Part shown: positions 17,041 to 25,331 of the stretch, piece by piece
Numbering within the stretch: position 1 is the first letter of the stretch
Layout of the letters: each line of letters opens with the position of its first letter
Assembly: GCF_014699055.1 (NCBI RefSeq)
Contig: NZ_JACXAC010000010.1
Coordinates: forward strand, 1-54,168
Reading direction: 5' to 3'
DNA: 54,168 nt
Origin: Hymenobacter armeniacus
GTDB taxonomy: Bacteria > Bacteroidota > Bacteroidia > Cytophagales > Hymenobacteraceae
Position numbers and translations under genes: made by a program
The notes under the pieces: model-generated
Told to the model about the DNA's origin: nothing
Seen by the model: the letters and a program-made list of their open reading frames with translations, nothing else
The model's database searches: none

Positions 17041-17076
17041 AAAAACGGCCGCCGGGTTGCCCCGGCGGCCGTTTTC
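17041..17076 (-). terminator. Hairpin terminator of the M28 lipoprotein gene
   Basis: AAAACGGCCGCCGGG and CCGGCGGCCGTTTT form a strong stem with T and A runs on both sides. It lies 25 nt beyond the minus-strand stop at 17101 and upstream of the DUF885 gene. Confidence 0.85.
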
Positions 17077-17100
17077 AGGTCTAATACAAGGCCGCGCTGG

Positions 17101-18132
17101 CTAGTCGATGTACAACACCTGCACCATGGTCTGGCCCACGGCCTTGAGCGTCTTGCGGTCGATGATGCTCATGTTGTCGGTGGTGGCGTGGTGGTAGGCG
17201 GGGAAGTAGTCGTCGCCGTAGGTGGGGTGGTCATAGATGTCGAGCGTGGGAATGCCGGCCCGGTTCGTGTACACGTGGTCGTCGGTGATGCCGCCGGTGT
17301 CCTGGAAGCGGAAGAAATCGGAGTAGCCCAGGGTAGCGGCGGTGTTCCAGATTTTGTCGAGCGGGCCGCGGGCGTTGGTGCGCGAGGTTTCCTCGCGGGT
17401 GAAGGTGCCGCCCTTGGCGCCCACCATGTCGAGCAGCACGCCGTACTCGGCCTTGTAGCCCACGGGCAGCAGGTTTTTGGACCAGTACTGCGAGCCCAGG
17501 CACCACGAGTCGGTGCCGCTGCCGTCGAGCTGGTTTTTCACGCCCTGCTGGGTGCCTTCGTCGTGGCCCCAGTCCTCGGCGTCAAAGAAAATGAAGTCGA
17601 TGCCCACGTTGGGGGCCAGCGAGTCGGGCTGCTGGCTGAGCACCCGCGCCATTTCCAGGGCCACGGCCACGGCGCTGGCCCCGTCGGAAGCGCCGTCCAT
17701 GGGCTTGTTTTTCTTGGCCGGGTCCTTGTCGGCATCGGCGAAAGGCCGGGTGTCCCAGTGGCCGAAGATGGCCACGCGCCGCGCCGCCGTGGGCTGGTAC
17801 TGGGCAATGATGTTGCGGGCTCGGATGTTGGTGCCGTCAAACGTCATCGCATTGAACGGCTGCTCCATCACCTTCAGGCCGTAGCCCTTCAGCTTGCGCA
17901 CCAGCCAGTCGCCGCAGGCCACGTGGGCCTTGGAGTTGGGCACGCGCGGCCCGAAAGCCACCTGCTTGGCCGTGAACGCGTAGGCCGAGTCGGCGTTGAA
18001 CACGGGGGCCTTGGGCAGCTTGGGGGCGGCGGGGGCGCTGGTGTCCGCCGTTTCGGGGGCCTTGGTTTTGTCGGGGCAGCCGGTGAGAACGAGCAGGCCG
18101 GCCAGCGCGGCCAGGGGAAAATAAGATTTCAT
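17101..18132 (-). CDS. M28-family metallopeptidase lipoprotein (glutaminyl cyclase-like)
   Basis: This 343-residue protein has type II signal MKSYFPLAALAGLLVLTGC (lipid-attached Cys19) and a Lys/Pro/Ala-rich tether. The catalytic fold shows metal-ligand motifs FGHWDTRP, DGASDGASAVAVALEMAR, FFDAEDWG and DDHVYTN, the usual His-Asp-Glu/Asp-His order of M28 zinc enzymes. The spacing and the GASDGAS/AEDWG version resemble the glutaminyl-peptide cyclotransferase branch common in Bacteroidota periplasms, which converts N-terminal Gln to pyroglutamate. Aminopeptidase activity cannot be excluded. Because exported Bacteroidota proteins often begin with Gln after signal cleavage, a cyclase role is attractive but inferred. 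Confidence 0.85.
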   Translation of the reverse strand: MKSYFPLAALAGLLVLTGCPDKTKAPETADTSAPAAPKLPKAPVFNADSAYAFTAKQVAFGPRVPNSKAHVACGDWLVRKLKGYGLKVMEQPFNAMTFDGTNIRARNIIAQYQPTAARRVAIFGHWDTRPFADADKDPAKKNKPMDGASDGASAVAVALEMARVLSQQPDSLAPNVGIDFIFFDAEDWGHDEGTQQGVKNQLDGSGTDSWCLGSQYWSKNLLPVGYKAEYGVLLDMVGAKGGTFTREETSRTNARGPLDKIWNTAATLGYSDFFRFQDTGGITDDHVYTNRAGIPTLDIYDHPTYGDDYFPAYHHATTDNMSIIDRKTLKAVGQTMVQVLYID

Positions 18133-18139
18133 GCTTTTT

Positions 18140-18245
18140 CTGTCATCCTGAGCGCAGCGAAGGACCTTATCGCGTCAGGGTTATTGGATAAGTAGCTCGA
18201 CCGGCGCCAGCGTGATAAGATGCTTCGCTGCGCTCAGCATGACAG
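18140..18245. repeat. Dispersed palindromic repeat (TCATCCTGAGCGCAGCGAAG family), copy 1
   Basis: The left end CTGTCATCCTGAGCGCAGCG is mirrored by the right end CGCTGCGCTCAGCATGACAG, with AAGGACCTTATCGCG and GTGATAAGATGCTT next inside. The unit fills the whole gap between the M28 and cysS genes. The same arms occur at 44199-44296. Such short palindromes are typical non-autonomous dispersed repeats of Hymenobacter-like genomes. Confidence 0.85.
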
Positions 18246-18247
18246 AT

Positions 18248-19738
18248 TTACTCCTCGCTGTAGGCCCACTCCACGCCGGCTTTGGTGTCTTTTATCACAA
18301 TGCCCTGGCCTTTGAGGGCGGCCCGAATCTGGTCCACTTTGTCGTAGGCTTTGTCGGCCTTGGCTTCGGAGTAAAACCCGAGGGTGAGGTCGAGGAGCTG
18401 CTCGGCGTTGGCGCGGGGTTCGTCGCGCAGGCCCAGCACGTCCTGCACCAGCATGCGGTAGGTGGCGGCGGCGTGGGCCAGGGCTTGGCGGCCCACTTCG
18501 GCCAGCGCGGCCGGCGTGGCGGCCAGGGTGTTGAAGCGCTTGAGCAAGTCGAACAGCGCGGCCAGGGCGCGGGGCGTGTTCAGGTCGTCGTTGAGGAACT
18601 CGGCGGGCTTGGCGGCCAGGGCCAGCAGCTGTTGGGCCGCGCTTTCCGACACTTCTTCGGTCACCTCAGTGGCCGTTAGCTTGTCGAGCAGCCGCAGGCC
18701 GTTCATCAGCTTGCGGTAGCCCTTGCGGGCGGCCTGCAGGGCGTCGTCGCTCACGTCCACGGGCGAGCGGTAGTGGGCCTGCAGCAGGAAGAAACGCACC
18801 ACCATGGGCGAGTAGGCCTGCGACAAGCCGCCCGTGGGCCCCACAAACATGTCGCCGAGCAGCACGAAGTTGCCCAGGCTCTTGCTCATCTTGGTGCCGT
18901 TCACGGTTATCATGTTGTTGTGCAGCCAGAAGCGGGCCTCGTCGGTGTGGGCGTGGCTGCCCTGGCTCTGCGCGATTTCGCACTCGTGGTGCGGAAACAT
19001 CAGGTCCAGGCCGCCGCCGTGAATGTCGCTCAGCTTGCCCAGGTACTTGCGGCTCATGGCCGAGCACTCCAGGTGCCAGCCGGGGAATCCTTCGCCCCAG
19101 GGCGAAGGCCAGCGCATGATGTGCTCGGGCGCGGCCTTTTTCCAGAGGGCAAAATCCAACGGGCTGCGCTTCTCGCTCTGGCCTTCCAAGTTGGCGCGGG
19201 TGCCGGCCAGCTGGTCCTCAATGCTGCGGTTCGAGAGCTTGCCGTAGCGTTCGGACTCGTTGTACTTGGGCACGTCGAAATACACCGAGCCGTTCACCTC
19301 ATAGGCCAAGCCGTTGGCGATGATTTCCTCGATGACCTGAATCTGCTCGATGATGTGGCCGCTGGCCTGGGGCTCGATGTCGGGCGGCAGGCAGCCCAGG
19401 GCCAGCATGTGCTGGCGGTAGCGGTTGGTGAAGTGCTGGGCCACCTGCATGGGCTCAATGCGGGCGGCGCGGGCGGCTTTCTCCATCTTGTCTTCGCCGG
19501 TGTCGGCGTCGCTTTCGAGGTGGCCCACGTCGGTGATGTTGCGCACGTAGCGCACCTGATGGCCCAGGTGGCGCAGGTAGCGCGTCAGCACATCGAACAC
19601 CACCGGGCCGCGGGCGTTGCCCAAATGCGCCTCGCTGTACACAGTGGGGCCGCACAGGTACACGCCCACCTGGGGCGGGTGCACGGGCTGGAATTCTTCT
19701 TTTCGGCGGGAAAGCGTGTTATAGAGCGAGAGCGGCAT
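18248..19738 (-). CDS. cysS: Cysteinyl-tRNA synthetase
   Basis: This 496-residue class I aminoacyl-tRNA synthetase charges tRNA-Cys. Signatures are VYLCGPTVY with the zinc-binding Cys29, the HIGH-type motif HLGN (38-41), YVRNITDVGH, GWHLECSAM and PHHECEIAQS (further zinc ligands), and KMSKSLGNF around residue 280. The C-terminal part carries the DALR-type and anticodon-binding helical region ending in GIVIKDTKAGVEWAY. The start ATG at 19738 sits right beside a palindromic repeat (19746 onward). The gene is not linked in an obvious operon with its neighbours. Confidence 0.96.
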   Translation of the reverse strand: MPLSLYNTLSRRKEEFQPVHPPQVGVYLCGPTVYSEAHLGNARGPVVFDVLTRYLRHLGHQVRYVRNITDVGHLESDADTGEDKMEKAARAARIEPMQVAQHFTNRYRQHMLALGCLPPDIEPQASGHIIEQIQVIEEIIANGLAYEVNGSVYFDVPKYNESERYGKLSNRSIEDQLAGTRANLEGQSEKRSPLDFALWKKAAPEHIMRWPSPWGEGFPGWHLECSAMSRKYLGKLSDIHGGGLDLMFPHHECEIAQSQGSHAHTDEARFWLHNNMITVNGTKMSKSLGNFVLLGDMFVGPTGGLSQAYSPMVVRFFLLQAHYRSPVDVSDDALQAARKGYRKLMNGLRLLDKLTATEVTEEVSESAAQQLLALAAKPAEFLNDDLNTPRALAALFDLLKRFNTLAATPAALAEVGRQALAHAAATYRMLVQDVLGLRDEPRANAEQLLDLTLGFYSEAKADKAYDKVDQIRAALKGQGIVIKDTKAGVEWAYSEE

Positions 19739-19745
19739 GGGGAAT

Positions 19746-19830
19746 CAGTTAACAGTTATCAGTGAGCAGTTAACAGGTTAAAAAACTACGCAAACAGCAC
19801 TGACAACTGCTCACTGATAACTGTTAGCTG
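19746..19830. repeat. Left palindromic repeat beside cysS
   Basis: The bases AACAGTTATCAGTGAGCAGTT (arms 19751-19771 and 19805-19825) form an exact 21-bp inverted repeat around about 33 nt. The right arm supplies the last Ser codon and the stop of the S23 gene. Confidence 0.8.
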
Positions 19831-20201
19831 TATTTATGCGCGCGGCCACTTGACCGCAGGATGGAATAGAGGATACGACAAAGTTGCTGACAATTGTCGT
19901 GGAGGGAAAGGAATAGCTTCTCCTCCATGTAGCCAGCCGCCTGCAACAGCCGAAGCCAGTAGCTTGTCTCTCGAGCTTCTTTATAAGCAATGGAAATCTT
20001 GCTGGTGAAATCCGCCGTCGAAATAGCACCCGTTGCTTCTTCTGCGTTGGCACCAATGGAAGTAGCGCTGCGAACCAACTGCTTGGAAACGACAAACTCT
20101 CGCTCGTTGGTTTGCAAGTGGCGATGAAACTTCATCATCCGCACCGCGAAAGCAAAGGATTTTTGCAACAATGGCCCGGCTTCGTGCTTTGGCGTGTCCA
20201 T
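19824..20201 (-). CDS. Four-helix-bundle protein, S23 / 23S-rRNA intervening-sequence family
   Basis: This 125-residue protein is predicted all-helical, with family marks LQKSFAFAVRMMKFHRHL, VVSKQLVRSATSIGANAEEATGA, SKISIAYKEARETSYWLRLL and a final helix with HDNCQQLCRIL. Members occur within intervening sequences of 23S rRNA and as many free-standing genes in Bacteroidota. The fold is shared with Avd proteins of diversity-generating retroelements. No DNA or RNA enzyme motif is present, and the function is unknown. Its stop codon lies inside the left repeat, and its 5' side is closely followed by the right repeat. Codon use is less GC-biased than that of neighbours (for example TCTCGAGCTTCTTTATAAGC on the plus strand), which is consistent with acquisition. 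Confidence 0.82.
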   Translation of the reverse strand: MDTPKHEAGPLLQKSFAFAVRMMKFHRHLQTNEREFVVSKQLVRSATSIGANAEEATGAISTADFTSKISIAYKEARETSYWLRLLQAAGYMEEKLFLSLHDNCQQLCRILYSILRSSGRAHKYS

Positions 20202-20215
20202 ACGTCAAAACTACT

Positions 20216-20297
20216 CGGTTATCAGTTAGCAGTCAGTCAGCAAATGCTTCCGTGGCCCACTGCCAACTGTTCACTGCTCACTGTTAACTGTTAACTG
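20216..20297. repeat. Right palindromic repeat overlapping the 3' end of the EEP gene
   Basis: GGTTATCAGTTAGCAGTCAG at 20217-20236 is imperfectly complementary to the segment at about 20265-20297, whose reverse complement begins CAGTTAACAGTTAACAGTGA. Its outer 24 bases match the left repeat in inverse orientation. The final residues QLTVNSEQ and the stop of the neighbouring endonuclease-family gene are read from this repeat. Confidence 0.75.
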
Positions 20298-21485
20298 ATA
20301 CAGCGCTTCTACTGGGAAATGGTCGCTCCATTTCACTTCGCGGTGCACCTGGCAGCCCAGCACCCGCCACTGCGGGCCGGCAAACTGCTGGTCGATGCGC
20401 AGCAGGGGCAGGCGGCCGTTGTAGGTGGCACCGATGCCGAGGCCGGCGGTGGCCCAGGCGTTCTGCAGGTGGTCGGCCAGCTGGTCGTAGGCGTAGGAAT
20501 AGGGCAGGTCGTTGAGGTCGCCGGCCAGAAGCACGGGGTAGGGCGAGCGGGCAATGCGGGCCAGCACCGTGTCGACCTGGGTGCCGCGGGCCACCGCGCC
20601 GTTGCGGAAGCGGCGCAGCAGGTTGGGGGCTTTCCGGCGCAGGCCGTCGCGGCTGCCGGTGGCGGCGGCAATGTCGGCATCGGCCATGCTCATGCTTTGC
20701 AGGTGCAGGTTGAACACGCGAATGGTATCGGGGCGGCCGTGGCCGGTGCGGGCGGCGGGGCGGGCCACGTCGGCCCACATGGCGTGGTTTTGCGTGAGCT
20801 TGCCGAAGGAAATGGTGCCCCGGCGCACGATGGGAAAGCGCGAAAAAATGGCCAGCCCAAACTCGGCCCCGATGCTGTTGGTGAGCGTGACCGACACGAA
20901 GGCGTGCCGGCCGCTGCCGCGCCCCAGGTATTCCTCGGTCCGGAAAATGTCTTTGTCATTGCGCGAGCCGTGGGGCTCGTTGTAGAACTCCTGCAGGCAC
21001 AGCACGTCGGCCGGACTGGCGGCCAGCCAGCGAATGAAGCCCGTGGAAGACGCCATGTCGGGGTCGCGCAACTGGGCATACACATTGAAAATGCGCACGT
21101 TGGCCGACAGCAGCGAGACTTCCGTGGGGTGCACCTCATAAAACTGCGAGGCCGGCACCGGCGCCTTCGGCAGGGCGGCGTTGCGCCGGCCCACGGTGCC
21201 GGTGGCGGGCGGCAGCTTGTTGGCCCGCGGCAGGTGCAGGGCCAGGCCGCGCTGCAAGTGGGGCCAGGTGAGGCCCAGCACCAACAGGGGCAGCACGGCC
21301 ACGCGCCAGTTGCGCCGCAGCCAGTACAGCGCCAGCAGCAGCGTGCACACCAGCGCCACCGGCGTGGTGAGCGCCCCAAACAGCACCGGCCAGAACGCAC
21401 CAGTCGGCACTTGCTGGCAGGCAATGGCCAGCAGCAGCCAGCCCAGGGTAAACACGGTTATTTTGAAAGCGAAAGAGCGGCGCAC
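20271..21485 (-). CDS. Membrane-anchored endonuclease/exonuclease/phosphatase-family protein
   Basis: A start at GTG 21485 gives 404 residues opening MRRSFAFKITVFTLGWLLLA. The frame stays open to GTG 21608, but those extra residues look non-coding. About three membrane helices in the first 110 residues are followed by an EEP domain with LLSANVRIFN, DVLCLQEFYN (metal Glu), FNLHLQSM, LLAGDLNDLP and WSDHFPVEA (catalytic Asp-His pair). The fold covers DNases, phosphodiesterases and sphingomyelinases; the N-terminal anchor places the domain at the membrane, with orientation and substrate unknown. The last eight residues, QLTVNSEQ, and the stop are encoded by the repeat at 20274-20297, so the original C-terminus has been replaced or extended. 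Confidence 0.8.
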   Translation of the reverse strand: MRRSFAFKITVFTLGWLLLAIACQQVPTGAFWPVLFGALTTPVALVCTLLLALYWLRRNWRVAVLPLLVLGLTWPHLQRGLALHLPRANKLPPATGTVGRRNAALPKAPVPASQFYEVHPTEVSLLSANVRIFNVYAQLRDPDMASSTGFIRWLAASPADVLCLQEFYNEPHGSRNDKDIFRTEEYLGRGSGRHAFVSVTLTNSIGAEFGLAIFSRFPIVRRGTISFGKLTQNHAMWADVARPAARTGHGRPDTIRVFNLHLQSMSMADADIAAATGSRDGLRRKAPNLLRRFRNGAVARGTQVDTVLARIARSPYPVLLAGDLNDLPYSYAYDQLADHLQNAWATAGLGIGATYNGRLPLLRIDQQFAGPQWRVLGCQVHREVKWSDHFPVEALYQLTVNSEQ

Positions 21486-21710
21486 GGCACTGGCAAACGA
21501 GCCCGCAAAGGTAGCGGCAGGGCCCGCAAGCCGCGGCGGGGTGGCCGCCTTTATGTTCGCGGTGCGGGGCCGCCGGAAAAGGTGCACGAATCCTGCGCAA
21601 CCTTGCACGAATTTTGCGTTTGCGCGGTTTCGGCTGCAACGAATTGGGCTCTTTTCCCGGTCCTCCGTTTCGCGGCTCCTTTTTATTCCTTTCCTGCCTC
21701 TGGCGCTTCT

Positions 21711-24700
21711 ATGCCTCTACTTTTCCGCTTTAGTTTCCGGCCGTTGTGGTCGTTGCCGCTGGGTGTGTTGCTGCTGACGGCCGGCCTTGGCCGGGCCCGG
21801 GCAGCCGGCGGCGAGCCAGGCGCCCCCAGCCTCGAATTCATTCACAACAAAGGCCAGTGGGAAGCCCCCGTGCGCTACGAAGCAGCTCTGCCCTCGGGCC
21901 GCCTGTTTGTGCAGCGCGACGCCCTCACCTACGCCTTCGTGGACCCAGCCCTGCTGCGCCACCACCGCGAGGCCACCGGCCAGGCCCCGGGCGGCACCCG
22001 CGCCGCCACGCCCACTGTGGTGGCGGCCCACGCCTACACGGTGCACTTTGAGAAGGCCAGCGCCCGCGCCAGGCTCACGGCTGATGCGCCCACGGCCGGC
22101 ACCCGCAACTATTTCGTGGGTGCCGACCCCAAGCGCTGGGCCAGCGACGTGGCCGCCTATCGCCGCCTGCGCTACGAGCAGCTCTGGCCGGGCATCGACC
22201 TGACCTTGTACGAAAACGCTGGCCAGCGCCTGGAGTACGACGTGCTGCTGGCCCCGCACGCCAACCCCGCCCGCGTGGCCCTGCGCTACGACGGCGCCAG
22301 CCGCCTGAGCCTCGACGCGGCCGGCAACCTGGTGGTGAAAACCACGGTGGCCACCGTCACGGAGCAAGCCCCGCAGGCCTGGCAAATGGACGCGGCCGGC
22401 CGGCAGCAGCCGGTGCCCTGCCGCTACGTGCTCAAGGGCAGCACCGTCACGTTTGCCCTGGGCACCTACGACCACAGCCGCGCCCTCACCATCGACCCCA
22501 CGGTGCAGTTTTCCACGCTCACGGGCTCGGCGGCCGACAACTGGGGCTTCACCGCGACCTATGACAACGCGGGCAACCTGTATTCGGGCGGCATTGCGTT
22601 CGGGGCCGGATTTCCTACCACCACCGGCGCCTACCAGGCCAGCTTCAGCAGCCTCGAAGACATGGCCCTCATCAAATACAACACCACAGCGCGCGGCACG
22701 GCGGCACGGGTATGGGCCACCTACCTGGGCGGCAACAGTTCTGACTTTCCGAGCAGCCTGGTGGTGAACGCGCAAAACGAGCTAGTGGTGCTGGGTAGCA
22801 CGTCCTCTACCAACTTTCCCACCACGCCGGGGGCGGTGCAGCGCACGTTTGGGGGCGGCACGTCGCTCAATCCTTTCAACGTGCTCAACGCCAGCGCATC
22901 GCCGCAATATCTCATGCCCAACGGCGCCGATTTGGTGGTGGTGCGCCTCGACGCCAACGGCAACACGCTGCGGGCCAGTACCTACCTGGGCGGCTCCGGC
23001 AACGACGGCGTGCTGAACGAATATTCGGCCACGGCGTCGAATTACGGCGACGTGTTTCGGAGCGACGTGGTGCTTGATGGCAACGGCAACGTGTACGTGG
23101 CGTCGTCGTCGACTTCGACCAACTTTCCGGGCCTGAGCCAGGGCTTCAACGCCACCTTCCGGGGCGGCAGCTCCGATGCGCTGGTGTGCAAGCTCACCGC
23201 CGACCTGAGCACCGTGGCTTGGGCCGGCCTGCTGGGCGGCACCGGCGCCGATGCAGCCTATTCCATTCAGCGCGACGCCCAGGGCCGGGTGTATGTGTGC
23301 GGCGGCACCACGTCGCCCACGCTGCCGGGCACGGCGGGCGCCTACCGCTCCGCGCTGCAGGGCAACGTCGACGGCTTTGCGGCCCGCGTGAGCACCGACG
23401 GGCGCACGCTGGAGCGCGCCACCTTCGTGGGCACCAGCAGCTACGACCAGGCCCAGTTTTTGCAGCTCGACGCGGCCGGCAACGCCTACTTGTTTGGCCA
23501 AACGCTGGGGCAATATCCCGTTACGCCGGGCCTCTACACGGTGGTGGGCGGCCGGCAGTTCATTCAGAAGCTCAGCCCCGACCTCACGGCCAGCATCTAC
23601 AGCACGGTGTTTGGCAGCGGGCGCTCCAGCATCGACCTGGTGCCCACGGCTTTTCTGGTCGATGAGTGCGAGCGCATCTACGTGGCGGGCTGGGGCGGCG
23701 AAGACACCGGCGGCTACCTGCAGGGCACCACCTTCGGCCTGCCCGTGACGGCCAACGCCTTCCAGCGCACCACCGACGGCTCCGATTTCTACCTGGCCCA
23801 GTTCGGGGCCGGCATGAGCAGCCTGCAGTACGGCACCTACTTCGGGCAAAACGGCGGCGGAGCCGAGCACGTTGACGGCGGCACCTCGCGCTTCGACCGG
23901 CGCGGCATCGTGTACCAGGCGGTGTGCGCCAGCTGCCGCGGCACCCAGGGCTTCCCGTCCCCGCCCGACGCCGGCACCTACACCACCCAAAACGGCAGCA
24001 GCAACTGCAACAACGGGGCCTTCAAGATGAACTTTGAAATCATTCAGGCCGACCCCGGCCCGCGGCGCTTTGTGTGCGTGGGCAGCGGGCCGGTGGCCCT
24101 GAGCGGCACGCCCGCCGGCGGCATCTGGACCGGGCCGGGCGTGCAGGCCACGGCCGGCGGCGGCTACCAGTTCGAGCCCGCCGCGGTGGGCCCGGGCCAG
24201 TACGGCCTCACCTACACGGTGACCTCCACGGGTACCTGCATCAGCACGCGTAGCGTGCGCTACGTGGTGGCGCCGCCCGTGGTGCCCACGGTGAACCCCA
24301 TTCCGCCCCAGTGCACCACCGGCCAGGGCGCGGCCCTCACGGCCTCGGTGCCGGGCGGGGTGTGGAGCGGGCCGGGGGTGTCGGGCAGCATTTTCCTGCC
24401 GGCCGCGGCCGGGCCGGGCACGCACACCATCAGCTACACCGTCACGGACTCGCTGGGCTGCGGCGTGGGCACGCGGCAGGTGGTGGTGACGCGCCCGCCC
24501 ACCGTGGTGCCGGGCCGCGACACCACCCTGTGCGCCGACCTGCGCCAGCCCTTCCAGCTGCGCGGCTACAGCCCGGCGGGCGGCGTGTGGAGCGGTACGG
24601 GCGTCACCCCGAGCGGCTTTTTCACGCCCCCGAACACCAACAACCGCGGCGGCGTCTTCACCCTGACGTATACCGTGACCGAAGGCCCCTGCCAGACCAC

Positions 24701-25235
24701 GGCCACCCGCACGGTGGTGCTGGCCCCCACTTCCACCCAAGACGTGGGCCTGAACCTGCCGGTGTGCGAGGCCGTGCCGCAATACGCCGGCCTGGCGCCG
24801 TTCAAGTGCCAGCTCTCGCCGGTGCTGCTGGCGCCCCGGGCCACCTACCTCTGGGATTTTGGCGATGGCAGCACCAGCACCGAGGCCGAACCCACGCACG
24901 TGTACGAAAAGCCGGGCTCCTACCGCGTGCAGCTGCAGGCCCGCTACGGCAACTGTGAGGTGCTCACGGGCTTTGCGCCGGTGGAGGTGGGCGCCGTGTT
25001 CGTGCCCAACATCATCACACCCAATGGCGACAACCAGAACCAGACCTTCCGGCCGCGCATCGGCTGCAAGCCGGCGTCGCTGGAAGTGTTTTCGCGCTGG
25101 GGCCAGCGCGTGTACCAAACCGATGAGTACCGTAACGACTGGGACGCCAAAAACCTGCCCGACGGCATCTACTATTTCCTGCTGCGCGACGCCGACGACC
25201 GGCGCGTGAAGGGCTGGGTGGAGGTGCGCCGCTAG
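21711..25235 (+). CDS. Giant secreted surface protein with beta-propeller-type repeats, PKD domain and T9SS type B sorting domain
   Basis: The gene encodes 1,174 residues from ATG 21711. The frame is open far upstream, but only this start yields a signal peptide ending GRARAAG. Residues about 40-250 form the conserved N-terminal module seen before such repeats (FIHNKGQWEAPVRYEAALPSGRLF, YDVLLAPHANP). Then come SBBP-like repeats with the phrase TYLGGSGNDGV and variants, several GGVWSGPGV immunoglobulin-like units, and a PKD unit (YLWDFGDGSTSTEAEPTHVYEKPGSY). The C-terminus (VPNIITPNGDNQNQTF, FSRWGQRVYQTDEYRNDWDA, DGIYYFLL) is the gliding-motility-associated CHU_C/type B signal. Expected to be exported by T9SS and exposed at the surface; a role in adhesion is inferred. 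Confidence 0.9.
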   Translation: MPLLFRFSFRPLWSLPLGVLLLTAGLGRARAAGGEPGAPSLEFIHNKGQWEAPVRYEAALPSGRLFVQRDALTYAFVDPALLRHHREATGQAPGGTRAATPTVVAAHAYTVHFEKASARARLTADAPTAGTRNYFVGADPKRWASDVAAYRRLRYEQLWPGIDLTLYENAGQRLEYDVLLAPHANPARVALRYDGASRLSLDAAGNLVVKTTVATVTEQAPQAWQMDAAGRQQPVPCRYVLKGSTVTFALGTYDHSRALTIDPTVQFSTLTGSAADNWGFTATYDNAGNLYSGGIAFGAGFPTTTGAYQASFSSLEDMALIKYNTTARGTAARVWATYLGGNSSDFPSSLVVNAQNELVVLGSTSSTNFPTTPGAVQRTFGGGTSLNPFNVLNASASPQYLMPNGADLVVVRLDANGNTLRASTYLGGSGNDGVLNEYSATASNYGDVFRSDVVLDGNGNVYVASSSTSTNFPGLSQGFNATFRGGSSDALVCKLTADLSTVAWAGLLGGTGADAAYSIQRDAQGRVYVCGGTTSPTLPGTAGAYRSALQGNVDGFAARVSTDGRTLERATFVGTSSYDQAQFLQLDAAGNAYLFGQTLGQYPVTPGLYTVVGGRQFIQKLSPDLTASIYSTVFGSGRSSIDLVPTAFLVDECERIYVAGWGGEDTGGYLQGTTFGLPVTANAFQRTTDGSDFYLAQFGAGMSSLQYGTYFGQNGGGAEHVDGGTSRFDRRGIVYQAVCASCRGTQGFPSPPDAGTYTTQNGSSNCNNGAFKMNFEIIQADPGPRRFVCVGSGPVALSGTPAGGIWTGPGVQATAGGGYQFEPAAVGPGQYGLTYTVTSTGTCISTRSVRYVVAPPVVPTVNPIPPQCTTGQGAALTASVPGGVWSGPGVSGSIFLPAAAGPGTHTISYTVTDSLGCGVGTRQVVVTRPPTVVPGRDTTLCADLRQPFQLRGYSPAGGVWSGTGVTPSGFFTPPNTNNRGGVFTLTYTVTEGPCQTTATRTVVLAPTSTQDVGLNLPVCEAVPQYAGLAPFKCQLSPVLLAPRATYLWDFGDGSTSTEAEPTHVYEKPGSYRVQLQARYGNCEVLTGFAPVEVGAVFVPNIITPNGDNQNQTFRPRIGCKPASLEVFSRWGQRVYQTDEYRNDWDAKNLPDGIYYFLLRDADDRRVKGWVEVRR

Positions 25236-25257
25236 CCCGGTCAGGTTGCTGTTGCCC

Positions 25258-25290
25258 GTTCGGCCGCTCCGCAACCCGGGGCGGCCGAAC
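25258..25290 (+). terminator. Hairpin between the two giant surface-protein genes
   Basis: GTTCGGCCGC and GCGGCCGAAC pair around 13 nt and are followed by an AT-rich stretch (ATTTATATTT). It lies 23 nt past the upstream stop, so the two paralogues may be transcribed separately. Confidence 0.65.
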
Positions 25291-25331
25291 ATTTATATTT
25301 ACTTTCCCACCCGTCCTTTATTCTGTTGTTG

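Larger units (their letters stand above)
19746..20297. mobile_element. Candidate repeat-bounded cassette carrying an S23 four-helix-bundle gene
   Basis: A 24-bp sequence CAGTTAACAGTTATCAGTGA... at 19746-19769 recurs in inverted orientation at 20274-20297 with 23 of 24 bases identical, and the S23 gene lies between. Each end is also half of a local palindrome (19751-19771 with 19805-19825, an exact 21-bp match; about 20217-20240 with 20265-20297, imperfect). Both ends are followed outward by AT, too short to prove a target duplication. There is no transposase, so mobilisation would be in trans. The layout suggests a non-autonomous mobile unit; this is inference. Confidence 0.45.

Noticed and set aside
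20319..21710. In-frame open region extending the first giant surface-protein gene upstream by 464 codons
   Set aside because: It runs antisense to the endonuclease/exonuclease/phosphatase gene, is His/Gly/Ala-rich and has no signal peptide; ATG 21711 gives a proper signal sequence.
22782..25292. 836-codon open frame on the minus strand
   Set aside because: It is antisense to the giant surface gene; its composition (Arg, His, Gly, Ala, Val) is typical of the shadow frame of GC-rich coding DNA and no domain is recognisable.
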